Assembly: GCA_003282155.1 (NCBI GenBank)
Contig: QBZY01000001.1
Coordinates: 108,312 to 172,311 of the forward strand
Length of the DNA stretch: 64,000 nt
DNA from: Pelagibacteraceae bacterium AG-337-I02
GTDB lineage: Bacteria; Pseudomonadota; Alphaproteobacteria; HIMB59; GCA-002718135
Reading direction: 5' to 3'
In this document: positions 46,837 to 55,855 of the stretch, piece by piece
How the letters are laid out: each line of letters begins with the position of its first letter
Numbering within the stretch: position 1 is the stretch's first letter
Translations under genes and position numbers: made by a program
Notes under the pieces: model-generated
Told to the model about the DNA's origin: nothing
The model's database searches: none
The model's input: the letters and a program-made list of their open reading frames with translations, nothing else

Positions 46837-47435
46837 AAGATAAATTAAACATATATTCGAACAATAAAATAGAAAAATTTTTACATTCTCTTTTTTCAAA
46901 TTATGATTTAAATCTTAGGAAATTAGAAACAATTGATTATATAACTCAAAAAAATCAACCAAACATTATTATAATAAATAATAACGATGAAAGTACTTCA
47001 ATTAATTTCAAAAATTTAAATGACAACTATTTAGTAATTACTAGTTTAAAATACGATAAATCAAATCTTAATAATAATCTTAAATTTATAAAAACACCTA
47101 TTCCAATAAACCATTTAAAGAATACAATATTAAATTTTACACAAAATTTAAAAATACAATTTCACGATATATCTATAGATAATGAAAAAATAACAAATCT
47201 TAAAAATAATTCATTTTGTTATCTTACAAAAGTAGAATTAGAAATACTTAAATATTTAATTAGAGAAAAAGAAGCTGGTAAGAGTTTTATAAAGGAAAAT
47301 ATTTTAAATATTAAATCTAATATTGAGACAAATTCACTCGAAAGCCATCTTACAAGAATTAGAAAAAAAATGAATAAATTAGATACCTCTGTTAAAATAA
47401 AAACGAAGAGTGAGAAATTATCAATTACAACTTAA
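46833..47435 (+). CDS. OmpR-type regulator with a degenerate receiver domain
   Basis: 200 residues. The N-terminal about 105 residues have the hydrophobic strand pattern of a receiver domain and a KTPIP motif (87-91, equal to the conserved Lys-Pro). However, the acidic pocket is Asn (NN at 10-11) and the strand-3 end reads IIIINNND, so the phosphorylatable Asp is replaced or shifted. The C-terminal part (about 130-200, LTKVELEILKYLIR, then SLESHLTRIRKKMNKL) is a winged-helix Trans_reg_C domain with the recognition helix. It is therefore likely a phosphorylation-independent DNA-binding protein. It is coupled to the YggS gene (4-bp overlap) and convergent with lolA. Confidence 0.7.
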   Translation: MKDKLNIYSNNKIEKFLHSLFSNYDLNLRKLETIDYITQKNQPNIIIINNNDESTSINFKNLNDNYLVITSLKYDKSNLNNNLKFIKTPIPINHLKNTILNFTQNLKIQFHDISIDNEKITNLKNNSFCYLTKVELEILKYLIREKEAGKSFIKENILNIKSNIETNSLESHLTRIRKKMNKLDTSVKIKTKSEKLSITT

Positions 47436-48028
47436 TCAAAAAATTTAGGATTAATTAATTTAAAAAAATTTTTATCAAATTCTTCGTTATATATGTGGTT
47501 ATAAATAGAAAGTTTTAGAAATTGATTATCAATTAGCACTTCTAAAGCTCTTAAAACCAAAGGATTTTTCTCAAAATATACTTTAATTACAAAGTCTCTT
47601 TGATCAAAATCAACACCAATTTTTTCAATGATTAACTCATTATTTTCTTCTTTTATTGAGCTATCTTCAAAAAAATATGGATTTCTAAAAATATCATAAA
47701 AAAACCAAGCATTTGTATTTTTAGGATTAAAAAATTCATCTTCTTCAAGATCATAATTATAGTACATAGCCTTATCAGTATCTAAAACGATCAATATCTT
47801 TGTTGGTGACAAATACTCAGCTCGAACTCTTTTTTCACTAATATATACTTTACCTTCACTTAAATTTACCCCATCATTTTGTATGAATGAGGCAGAAAAA
47901 TTTTTTAGTGATTTTAAATAATTTAAAACCTTATTTTTATCATCTACACCCAGAGCAGACTTAAAAAATAACAATAAAAAAATTGTTACAAAAAAAATAA
48001 GTAAATAATTTTTATTTTTTAAGAACAT
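47432..48028 (-). CDS. lolA: Outer-membrane lipoprotein carrier protein LolA-like
   Basis: Periplasmic chaperone that ferries lipoproteins from LolCDE to the outer membrane. The ATG at 48028 (MFLKNKNYLLIFFVTIFLLL) is preferred, as it starts the signal peptide; the longer frame to 48055 adds nine polar residues within ftsK. About 198 residues; LKSLKNFSASFIQND near the mature start and a beta-rich fold with RAEYLSPTKILIVLDTDKAMYYNYDLEE match LolA. ftsK-lolA is a conserved alphaproteobacterial pair. Confidence 0.88.
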   Translation of the reverse strand: MFLKNKNYLLIFFVTIFLLLFFKSALGVDDKNKVLNYLKSLKNFSASFIQNDGVNLSEGKVYISEKRVRAEYLSPTKILIVLDTDKAMYYNYDLEEDEFFNPKNTNAWFFYDIFRNPYFFEDSSIKEENNELIIEKIGVDFDQRDFVIKVYFEKNPLVLRALEVLIDNQFLKLSIYNHIYNEEFDKNFFKLINPKFFD

Positions 48029-50246
48029 GTCTCTTACCTGAGTTGTTTGCTTCACTTATAACTCCATCTTGTTCCATCTTTTCTACTATTCTTGCTGCTC
48101 TATTGTAACCAATTTGAAGATATCTTTGAATATAGCTTGTAGAAACTTTTTGCTGTTTAATAACTATCTCTAAAGCTTTACTGTAAAGGTCATCATTATT
48201 AGATGAAATTAAATCCTCTTTAGTGCCTAAAGTAAAATCTTCTTCAACTATGGATATTTCTTTCTTATAATCAAATGTAGCTTGGTTCTTTATATATGAA
48301 ACAACTCTATCAACTTCAGTTTCTGATACAAATCCTCCGTGTAATCTTTTTATCATACCTCCATTTTCTAAAAACAACATATCACCACTACCTAATAATT
48401 GTTCAGCTCCCATTTCGTTTAATATAGTTCTGCTATCAAACTTGCTAGAAACTTTATAACTAATGCGACTTGGAAAATTTGCTTTTATTGTTCCTGTAAT
48501 TACATCAACACTAGGTCTTTGGGTAGCTGTAATCAAATGAATTCCAGAAGCTCTTGCCATTTGAGCTAATCTTTGAACTAATGACTCAACTTCTTTTCCA
48601 GCCACCATCATCAAATCCGCCATTTCATCAATTACCACAACGATAAAAGGCATTTTTTCAAGAATAATTTCTTTTTTTTCAATAATTGGCATCCTTGTAT
48701 CATCATCTATACCTGTTTGAACCTCTCTATACAATTTTCTACCAGAAGAAATGGTCCTCAAAACTTTTTCATTATAAGTATCTATATTTTTAACATTTAA
48801 AGAGCTCATTAACTTATATCTATTTTCCATTTCTCTTACTACCCACTTAAGAGCAAATACAGCCTTCTTTGGATCAGTAACCACAGGTGTTAAAAGATGT
48901 GGAATATCTTCATAAATACTCAATTCTAACATTTTAGGATCAATTAATATCAGTTTGCATTCATTGGGTTTAAATTTGAAAAGTATGCTTAATATCATTG
49001 TGTTAATACCTACGGATTTTCCCGAACCAGTTGTTCCCGCTATTAATAGATGTGGCATTCGCTCTAAGTTTGCAAAAATACTTTTGCCTGATATATCTTT
49101 TCCAAGTGCTAGCGTAAGATTATCATTTTCTACTTCAAACCCATCTTCTTCAATTAAATCACCAAATAAAACACTATCTCTTTTAGTATTTGGTATTTCG
49201 ATACCTAAGCTTGTCTTGCCCGGTTGAGTTGAAATTCTAGCAGAAATAGAAGACATTGCTCTAGCAATATCATCAGACAAACCTATTACTTTACTAGATT
49301 TTATTCCTGCATTTGGAATAAATTCAAATAAAGTTACAATTGGACCACTACTAAAACCAACTATTTTTCCTTCAACACCATATTCAGACAGTGTTTTTTC
49401 TAACTTAATAGCAGCATCAGTGTTTATTCTTTCCAATTCTCTGTTTTTATTATTTTTTAAATTTGATTTCGAAAGTAGATTTTTAGATGGAAGGCTAAAG
49501 CTAAAATTATCTAACTCCAGTTGTTTATTAGCCCTAGGATCATAATTATTTTTTTTGCTTAAATTAATATAATTTCTTTTCTTAATTGTTGGCTCAGTTC
49601 TTAGTCTTTTGTTTGTAACTTTTTTTCTAAAATTTATATATTTAAATAAACTAAATACAGAAAATAAAAATTTAAAATATTTTAAAAATTTTAAGAAAGT
49701 AAATAATTTATTTATCCAATATAAATTTATTCTAAAAGATAAAAATATTAAAACTACGCCAAATACTAAAAGTAAAAAATTTATAATAAAATAAATGAAA
49801 AAATTTTCTAGAAGATTTAAATTTATATTTGTAAGTAAATCGACTAGGAACTGTGAAACTAAACCTGCGTTTAAAAAGACTATATCAACTGACTCTGTGG
49901 AAACGTTAATAAGAATTATTCCTGTCAAGTTGGATAAAAATTTCAAAATTATAAACCTGCTAGTAATACCTAAAAACAATTTCCCACCTTCTAGAATTAC
50001 AAAAAATGCCAATAAATAACTTAGTGTTCCAATAAAAATTAATGAATAACTTGATAAATAAGCACCAAAAAAACCCATAAGATTTTCAATTTTGCTGTCA
50101 TTAATATTGTAATTTAATTGATTAAAACCTGGATCATTTGTAGAGTATGTGTAAAGACTGGTAAAATAAACTAGGCCAAATCCAAATAAAATTATTCCTA
50201 CTAAAAATTTAACAATAAAATTTCTAACTGAACCATACTTGAACAT
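48012..50246 (-). CDS. ftsK: DNA translocase FtsK
   Basis: Septal DNA pump that resolves the chromosome terminus. It has 744 residues. The N-terminal four to five transmembrane helices lie about 1-190, followed by a short Lys/Asn-rich linker (about 190-270). The RecA-like motor has Walker A AGTTGSGKSVG (about 405-415) and Walker B FIVVVIDEMADLM. The C-terminal gamma winged helix (KQQKVSTSYIQRYLQIGYNRAARIV, quoted part VSTSYIQRYLQIGYNRA) reads KOPS. The linker is short, as in small genomes. Confidence 0.96.
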   Translation of the reverse strand: MFKYGSVRNFIVKFLVGIILFGFGLVYFTSLYTYSTNDPGFNQLNYNINDSKIENLMGFFGAYLSSYSLIFIGTLSYLLAFFVILEGGKLFLGITSRFIILKFLSNLTGIILINVSTESVDIVFLNAGLVSQFLVDLLTNINLNLLENFFIYFIINFLLLVFGVVLIFLSFRINLYWINKLFTFLKFLKYFKFLFSVFSLFKYINFRKKVTNKRLRTEPTIKKRNYINLSKKNNYDPRANKQLELDNFSFSLPSKNLLSKSNLKNNKNRELERINTDAAIKLEKTLSEYGVEGKIVGFSSGPIVTLFEFIPNAGIKSSKVIGLSDDIARAMSSISARISTQPGKTSLGIEIPNTKRDSVLFGDLIEEDGFEVENDNLTLALGKDISGKSIFANLERMPHLLIAGTTGSGKSVGINTMILSILFKFKPNECKLILIDPKMLELSIYEDIPHLLTPVVTDPKKAVFALKWVVREMENRYKLMSSLNVKNIDTYNEKVLRTISSGRKLYREVQTGIDDDTRMPIIEKKEIILEKMPFIVVVIDEMADLMMVAGKEVESLVQRLAQMARASGIHLITATQRPSVDVITGTIKANFPSRISYKVSSKFDSRTILNEMGAEQLLGSGDMLFLENGGMIKRLHGGFVSETEVDRVVSYIKNQATFDYKKEISIVEEDFTLGTKEDLISSNNDDLYSKALEIVIKQQKVSTSYIQRYLQIGYNRAARIVEKMEQDGVISEANNSGKRHVLKK

Positions 50247-50293
50247 ATAGTTAGATTGTAATACATTTAGATTATGATAATTCGAAGAAAATT

Positions 50294-51475
50294 ATGAAAG
50301 AAATTCAATCAAATATCAATATAGTAGGTGGAGGTCTGATAGGGGCTGTTACAGCATATTCACTTTCTAAACTTGGCAATAAAATAGTAGTTTTAGAACA
50401 AAATGCTAAATTTAATCATAAAAATATTTTAGACAAAAGGACAACAGCAATTTCAGAGGGTACGAAAAAATTTCTTGAAAAAATAAATATTTGGAATGAA
50501 ATTGGTAATTATGCAGAACCAATAAAGAATATTCAGATAATAGATAGAAATCAATCAAACAAAATTTATTTTGATAACCAAAGAAGAAAATCCAATCTTG
50601 GATATATAGTTAAAAATGAATTTATACTTGATTGCTTGTATAAAAAATTACAAAAACAAAAAAACGTAGAAATTTTTAATAATGTTTCTGTTAAAGATAT
50701 TTTTTATCAAGGCGACAGGATCATAACCAAGCTAAATAATTTCTATGTTAATGCAAATATTATATTTGCGTGTGATGGAAAAAACAGCTCTATAAGAAAA
50801 ATTTTTAAAACACCAATTTATAGAAAAGACTATAAAAAAAAAGCAATAGTAATAAATTTTTATCACTCAAAGAATCACAATAACACTGCTTATGAGTTCT
50901 TCTTTAAAAACGGACCTCTTGCAATTTTACCAATGCAAAAAAATAAAAATCAGTTTCAAAGTTCCATAGTTTGGACAAACACTAATAAATTTATAAACTC
51001 CTTACTATCTTTAGAGGATAATAATATTATTTCCATTCTTAACGAAAAGACACAAGGAAGTGTAGGTGAGATAAAAAAAATAATCACCAAACAGACCTTT
51101 CCTTTAAAAGCTCATTTGAACTCTAAATTTTTTGACAATAGAATTATTTATTTAGGTGATTCAGCTCACTCATTTCATCCAATCGCAGGACAGGGATGGA
51201 ATCTAGGCATGCAAGATGTAGAAAGTATATACAATCTTGTTAAAAAATACAATTCTCTAGGCTTGGAATTGGGAGATGAAATATTTTGTAAAGAATTTCA
51301 GAAAGATAATTTTTTCAAAGCCTATAGGCTGTATCAAATCACTGATAAAGTTGATAGTATCTTTAAATTAGACAATATAATTTTTAATTATGCAAGGTTT
51401 TCAGCTATCAATTTAATGGAGAAAAGTAAAAAATTAAAAAATCAGATTAGTGATTTTGCTATGGGTGTTAATTAA
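50294..51475 (+). CDS. UbiH/COQ6-family FAD monooxygenase (ubiquinone synthesis)
   Basis: 393 residues. FAD Rossmann motif NIVGGGLIGAVTAYSL (about 9-24), DG motif FACDGKNSSIRK (about 164-175) and the second FAD motif YLGDSAHSFHPIAGQGWN (about 288-305) are those of UbiH/UbiF/COQ6 aromatic hydroxylases acting on ubiquinone precursors. Which ring position it hydroxylates cannot be told; some alphaproteobacteria use one such enzyme for several steps. It is divergent from ftsK (47 bp) and convergent with the LON-domain gene (8-bp overlap). Confidence 0.88.
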   Translation: MKEIQSNINIVGGGLIGAVTAYSLSKLGNKIVVLEQNAKFNHKNILDKRTTAISEGTKKFLEKINIWNEIGNYAEPIKNIQIIDRNQSNKIYFDNQRRKSNLGYIVKNEFILDCLYKKLQKQKNVEIFNNVSVKDIFYQGDRIITKLNNFYVNANIIFACDGKNSSIRKIFKTPIYRKDYKKKAIVINFYHSKNHNNTAYEFFFKNGPLAILPMQKNKNQFQSSIVWTNTNKFINSLLSLEDNNIISILNEKTQGSVGEIKKIITKQTFPLKAHLNSKFFDNRIIYLGDSAHSFHPIAGQGWNLGMQDVESIYNLVKKYNSLGLELGDEIFCKEFQKDNFFKAYRLYQITDKVDSIFKLDNIIFNYARFSAINLMEKSKKLKNQISDFAMGVN

Positions 51476-52061
51476 TAGTTTTACTATTATTATCCTCAAC
51501 TATCCCAAGTTCTAAAATTGAATGAAGTTTCTTATAAAAATCATTTAAATTTTTTGTTTCCAAAAGAACCTGTTTTTCAATATCGCTAAAAGGGGATATC
51601 ATTGCTATAAACTTTATAATTTGATTAAAGTCAATATTTTGAATTTCTTCTAAGTTTAAGTTAATTTTTTTGACTTTAATATATTTGCTATACTTATCTA
51701 AAAGATTATTTTTTTGTTTTTCATTTATAATGTTTTTATTTTCCTCAAAATCCAACATTTCAGCCTCAACCAACCTAAACTTATATTTTTTTTCTAACTC
51801 TTTCTTAACTTTAAAACAATTAGTACCCTGTAGACTAATTAAATATCGTCCGTCTGTTGTTTCACTAAAACTATGAATTTTTCCAATACAACCAATATTA
51901 TAGAGTTTATTTTTTTCATCAGATTGTATCATGCCTATGCACCTTTCATTTGAAAGGGCGTAGTCAACCATTTCAATATATCTTTTTTCGAATATATTCA
52001 GAGGCAAGCTTGTTCCTGGAAAAAGGACGGCGCCGTTTAAAGGAAAAATAGGGATTTCCAT
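51468..52061 (-). CDS. LON substrate-binding-domain protein
   Basis: 197 residues with the N-terminal domain of Lon protease but no ATPase or protease part: IPIFPLNGAVLFPGTSLPLNI (about 3-23, quoted part FPLNGAVLFPGTSLPLNIFE) then ERCIGMIQSD and GCIGKIHSFSETTDGRYLI. Its role is unknown but it is widely conserved in alphaproteobacteria next to a thioredoxin-like gene, as here (1-bp gap). Confidence 0.9.
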   Translation of the reverse strand: MEIPIFPLNGAVLFPGTSLPLNIFEKRYIEMVDYALSNERCIGMIQSDEKNKLYNIGCIGKIHSFSETTDGRYLISLQGTNCFKVKKELEKKYKFRLVEAEMLDFEENKNIINEKQKNNLLDKYSKYIKVKKINLNLEEIQNIDFNQIIKFIAMISPFSDIEKQVLLETKNLNDFYKKLHSILELGIVEDNNSKTIN

Positions 52062-52062
52062 G

Positions 52063-52929
52063 TTATGAGAACATTAATTGTGAAAGTTTTTTCCTATATT
52101 CAATAGTAACTTGATCAGTATTTCCAAGTACATCAAAAAATTCTACCATCTTAATTTTTATACTTTCCTTGTTTTTTGGATAATTTTTTAGTAGCAAATC
52201 CATTCCTTTACCATATTCCTTCATTGAAAAATATTTATCTGATATTTCTAAAATTAAATCGATATTATCTGGTTCATTCTCAAGCTTAGCAAGTAACTCA
52301 TTAATATTTGGTCCGGATGAATTATTTTTCACAATTTCCATTTTTTTTAAAATCTGTTTAACCTCATCCATTTCTTGCACATCTTTTTCTAACGAACTAA
52401 TGAACACCTGAACCTCTTCAAATTGATTAAGTTCGATCAAACACTCTAGATAAAAACAAATACCTTTAATTTCATCTGAGTTTTTAGAAATAAATTCTAG
52501 AAGAGTTTCTTTAGTTTCTTCAAACTTATTTTCAGCCATGGCATTTTCTATTTCATTATAAAATTCAGTGAAGTCTTCATTAATTTTAGACCCTAAGCAT
52601 TTTTCAATAAATTCAATAATCTGACCTTCAGGAATAACGCCCTGAAATGCATTAACAATTTGTTTATCTTTAAATGCATAGACTGTAGGAATTGATTGAA
52701 TTCTTAATTGCGTAGCAATTTGTTGATTTTCATCAATATTAATTTTTACTAAGGTGATTTTGTCTACTGATTTTGATATTATTTTTTCTAAAATTGGTGT
52801 TAATTGTTTACAAGGACCACACCAAGGAGCCCAAAAATCAACAACAATTAATTTGCTCTCACTTGCGTCAATAACCTGATCATTAAACTCTGTTTCAGTA
52901 ACGTCGATTATATTTGAATTTTCACTCAT
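52063..52929 (-). CDS. Thioredoxin-TPR protein (CnoX/YbbN-like)
   Basis: 288 residues. The N-terminal thioredoxin fold (about 1-110) has the active site WAPWCGPCKQ (about 32-41) with both cysteines. The C-terminal part (about 120-288) is helical with TPR-like repeats. This is the CnoX/YbbN layout: a holdase that protects proteins under oxidative (hypochlorite) stress and hands them to GroEL or DnaK. Unlike E. coli CnoX, whose site is SQHC, this one keeps a redox-active CGPC. Its start overlaps the ProX-like stop by 4 bp. Confidence 0.9.
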   Translation of the reverse strand: MSENSNIIDVTETEFNDQVIDASESKLIVVDFWAPWCGPCKQLTPILEKIISKSVDKITLVKINIDENQQIATQLRIQSIPTVYAFKDKQIVNAFQGVIPEGQIIEFIEKCLGSKINEDFTEFYNEIENAMAENKFEETKETLLEFISKNSDEIKGICFYLECLIELNQFEEVQVFISSLEKDVQEMDEVKQILKKMEIVKNNSSGPNINELLAKLENEPDNIDLILEISDKYFSMKEYGKGMDLLLKNYPKNKESIKIKMVEFFDVLGNTDQVTIEYRKKLSQLMFS

Positions 52930-53438
52930 AAAGATTTGACTATACTATAATTATCTAGAGAAAAAATATGAATTTTTTTATTATTTTCAAGGAGGAAGTT
53001 TAAAAACTCTGAAGTCTTCATACTTATGGTTGTGGTATTAATTAGGGGGTGGAAGTTAATTAATTCACTGTTAAAAAGTTTTTCATCTAAGTAAAATTCA
53101 ACAACATTATCTTTATCGTTAAGAAGGGCAAATGGTGAGACTGATCCTGGCTTTATACCCAAATATTGTTTTAAATATTCAGCATTAGCAAATGATAAAT
53201 TCTTAGCATTTATAGATTTAGAAAATTGTTTTAAATCAACCTTTGCATTTTCATCACAACTAAAAAGAAAAAAATTATTTTTTTTATTTTTTAAAAATAA
53301 ATTTTTTGTATGTGACCCTTTAATTTCACCTCTTAAATTTTCAGAATCTTCAACAGTAAATAAAGGATCATGATCATGAATTTGAAAATCTTTATTTTTT
53401 ACACTAAGTAATTCAAATAAACTTGTCTTTGTAAGCAT
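52926..53438 (-). CDS. YbaK/ProX-type aminoacyl-tRNA deacylase
   Basis: 170-residue free-standing trans-editing domain resembling ProXp-ala (PrdX): HDHDPLFTVEDSENLRGEIKG (about 21-41, quoted part HDHDPLFTVEDSENL), SHTKNLFLKNKKNNFFLF with the catalytic-region Lys, and GIKPGSVSPFALLND (about 94-108), the GxxxxSPF motif. It hydrolyses mischarged Ala-tRNA(Pro) in characterised members. It is divergent from crtI with a 57-bp spacer and starts the leftward trio with the thioredoxin and LON-domain genes. Confidence 0.9.
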   Translation of the reverse strand: MLTKTSLFELLSVKNKDFQIHDHDPLFTVEDSENLRGEIKGSHTKNLFLKNKKNNFFLFSCDENAKVDLKQFSKSINAKNLSFANAEYLKQYLGIKPGSVSPFALLNDKDNVVEFYLDEKLFNSELINFHPLINTTTISMKTSEFLNFLLENNKKIHIFSLDNYSIVKSL

Positions 53439-53495
53439 AAATAATATTATATTTATTAAGAAATAAGGTATTTAAATACAATTACTAAATTAACA

Positions 53496-54971
53496 ATGGA
53501 AAAAAAAGCAGTAGTTATAGGAAGTGGTTTTGGAGGTATAGCAATTAGTTTAAGATTAAAAAAATTAGGCTATGATACAACAATTATTGAAAAACTAGAT
53601 GAGCTTGGAGGAAGAGCAAGAGTTTTTGAAGTGAATGGTTTTAAACATGATGCTGGACCAACGGTCATAACAGCACCATTTCTTTTCGATGAATTATTTA
53701 GTTTGTTTGGAAAAAAAAGAGAGAATTATTTGAATTTTGTTCCTCTTGAACCTTGGTATAGGTACTATTTTCATGATGGCAAAACATTTGATTATTGTTC
53801 TACAGTCGAAAAAACTAACATAGAAATTAGTAAATTTGATAAGAAAGATATAAAAGGATATTATAAACTTTTAAATCAATCAAAAAAAATATTTGATGTA
53901 GGTTTTACGAAATTAGCTGACAAACCATTTATTTCTTTTTTTAAAATGTTAGGTGTTATTCCTAATTTGATAATTTTGAAAAGTTATTTTACAGTATCTC
54001 AACTTGTAAATAGTTATCTAAAAAATCCATATCTTAGAAAAGCATTTTCAATTCATCCACTCTTAGTCGGAGGCGATCCACACACAACAACATCTATTTA
54101 CGCTTTGATTCATTATTTAGAGAGAAAATGGGGAGTATTTTTTTGTATGGGTGGAACTGGTAAAATTGTATCTGAATTAAAACAATTAATGATTGATTGT
54201 GGTATTAAAATTAAAACAAATACAGAGGCAAAAGAATTTATTGTTGAAAACAATAAGATAACAAAAATATTAACAAACAATGAAGAAATTTCCAATATAG
54301 ATTTAGTTGTTTGTAATGCTGACCCACCGATGGTTTACTCCAAACTTTTAAAAAAACAAAATTTAAGAAGACCTGTATTAAAAGAAAAAAACTTACTGTA
54401 TTCAATGGGACTTTTTGTTCTTTTCTTTGGTACGAAAAAACAATACAATAGAGTTGCTCATCATACTATTTGGATGACTAAAAGATTTAAATCTTTACTT
54501 CACGATATATTTAAAAATAAAATTTTATCTGATGATTTTTCCTTATACATCCACAGGCCTACTGCAACAGACAAGTCATTTGCTCCAGAAGGTTGTGATA
54601 GTTTTTATGTTCTATGTCCAGTACCCAATTTACAAGGCAAAATTGATTGGGATCTTGAATCAGAAAACCTTAAAAATAAGATAATTAAAGAATTATCACA
54701 AACAATCATGCCAGATTTAGAAAAGAGTATTACAGATGTTTTTTGGATGAATCCTAAAGATTTCAAAAATGATTATAATTCTATGCACGGAGCTGGTTTT
54801 TCTATAGCTCCGATCTTTACACAGTCAGCTTGGTTTAGATATCACAACAAAGATAAAAAAATTAAAAACCTATATTTTTCAGCAGCAGGTTCTCATCCAG
54901 GAGCTGGAATACCAGGAGTTCTTTCATCAGCTAAAGTTGTCGAAAACATAATTAAAGCTGAATTAAAATAA
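53496..54971 (+). CDS. crtI: Phytoene desaturase
   Basis: FAD enzyme converting phytoene to lycopene, 491 residues. N-terminal dinucleotide motif VIGSGFGGIAISLRLKKLG (about 6-24), GGRARVFEVNGFKHDAGPT (about 41-59) and a C-terminal GAGIPGVLSSAKVV signature (about 469-482) are characteristic of bacterial CrtI. It opens the crtI-crtB-crtY-blh operon; gaps and overlaps of 2, -14 and 1 bp show one transcript. crtE is not in the cluster. Confidence 0.95.
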   Translation: MEKKAVVIGSGFGGIAISLRLKKLGYDTTIIEKLDELGGRARVFEVNGFKHDAGPTVITAPFLFDELFSLFGKKRENYLNFVPLEPWYRYYFHDGKTFDYCSTVEKTNIEISKFDKKDIKGYYKLLNQSKKIFDVGFTKLADKPFISFFKMLGVIPNLIILKSYFTVSQLVNSYLKNPYLRKAFSIHPLLVGGDPHTTTSIYALIHYLERKWGVFFCMGGTGKIVSELKQLMIDCGIKIKTNTEAKEFIVENNKITKILTNNEEISNIDLVVCNADPPMVYSKLLKKQNLRRPVLKEKNLLYSMGLFVLFFGTKKQYNRVAHHTIWMTKRFKSLLHDIFKNKILSDDFSLYIHRPTATDKSFAPEGCDSFYVLCPVPNLQGKIDWDLESENLKNKIIKELSQTIMPDLEKSITDVFWMNPKDFKNDYNSMHGAGFSIAPIFTQSAWFRYHNKDKKIKNLYFSAAGSHPGAGIPGVLSSAKVVENIIKAELK

Positions 54972-54973
54972 TA

Positions 54974-55855
54974 ATGATTGATTTAAAGCTCAATTCATCT
55001 GCTGACCTTAAAAAGGAAGGTAAAAGTTTTTATTGGGCAAGTTTTTTTTTACCAAAAAGTTACAAAAAAAATGCTGGCACTCTTTATTCAATTTGTAGAT
55101 ATTTTGATGATATTGCTGATAAATATGATGAAGATCAAACTATTTATCTTAAAAATTCAATTGAAGAAATAAGGACAAATAAAAATAATAAAGTAAATAT
55201 TTTTTTACATAAAAATAAAATTAATAATTTAATTTTAATAGATTTAATAGAGGGATTAATCTTGGATCAGAAAAAAATAAGAATTCAAAATAAGGAAGAA
55301 CTTATAAAATACTCTTATCATGTTGCTGGTACTGTTGGATTAATGATGTCTAAAATTATAGGAGTAAAGCATGAAAAGGCAGCACGATCCGCAATTGATT
55401 TAGGTATAGGAATGCAGCTAACAAATATAGCAAGAGATGTTTACGAAGATTCTAAAATGAAAAGAATATATCTACCTGCTAATTGGATACCTGATATATC
55501 ATTAAAAAATTTGACTGATGTTCATAACAAAAATACAATAAAAGATGAAAGAATATCAAATGCAATTTATGAAGTAATAGGCCTTTCAGATAAGTTTTAT
55601 GAAAATGGTTTTGCCGGATTAAAATATATCCCTCTATCTACCAGACTAGGCATATTCATTGCTGCTAATATTTATAGAGGTATTGGTATTAAGATAAAAT
55701 CCAATAAAAAGAAATATTTAAGAGAAAGGGCATATTTAAACTTATTAGAAAAATCTTTAATTACAGTTAAATCAATTTTACTTTTTGTTTTTATCCCTTT
55801 TATGAAATATCAGTATCAAAAAATTAGAGATAATCTCCCAAATGAAAATTTATAA
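54974..55855 (+). CDS. crtB: Phytoene synthase
   Basis: Condenses two geranylgeranyl diphosphates to phytoene, 293 residues. First Asp-rich motif YFDDIADKYDED (about 44-55) and second NIARDVYEDSKMKRIYLP (about 151-168) bind Mg-diphosphate. N-terminal SFYWASFFLPK is also conserved. It overlaps crtY by 14 bp. Confidence 0.95.
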   Translation: MIDLKLNSSADLKKEGKSFYWASFFLPKSYKKNAGTLYSICRYFDDIADKYDEDQTIYLKNSIEEIRTNKNNKVNIFLHKNKINNLILIDLIEGLILDQKKIRIQNKEELIKYSYHVAGTVGLMMSKIIGVKHEKAARSAIDLGIGMQLTNIARDVYEDSKMKRIYLPANWIPDISLKNLTDVHNKNTIKDERISNAIYEVIGLSDKFYENGFAGLKYIPLSTRLGIFIAANIYRGIGIKIKSNKKKYLRERAYLNLLEKSLITVKSILLFVFIPFMKYQYQKIRDNLPNENL

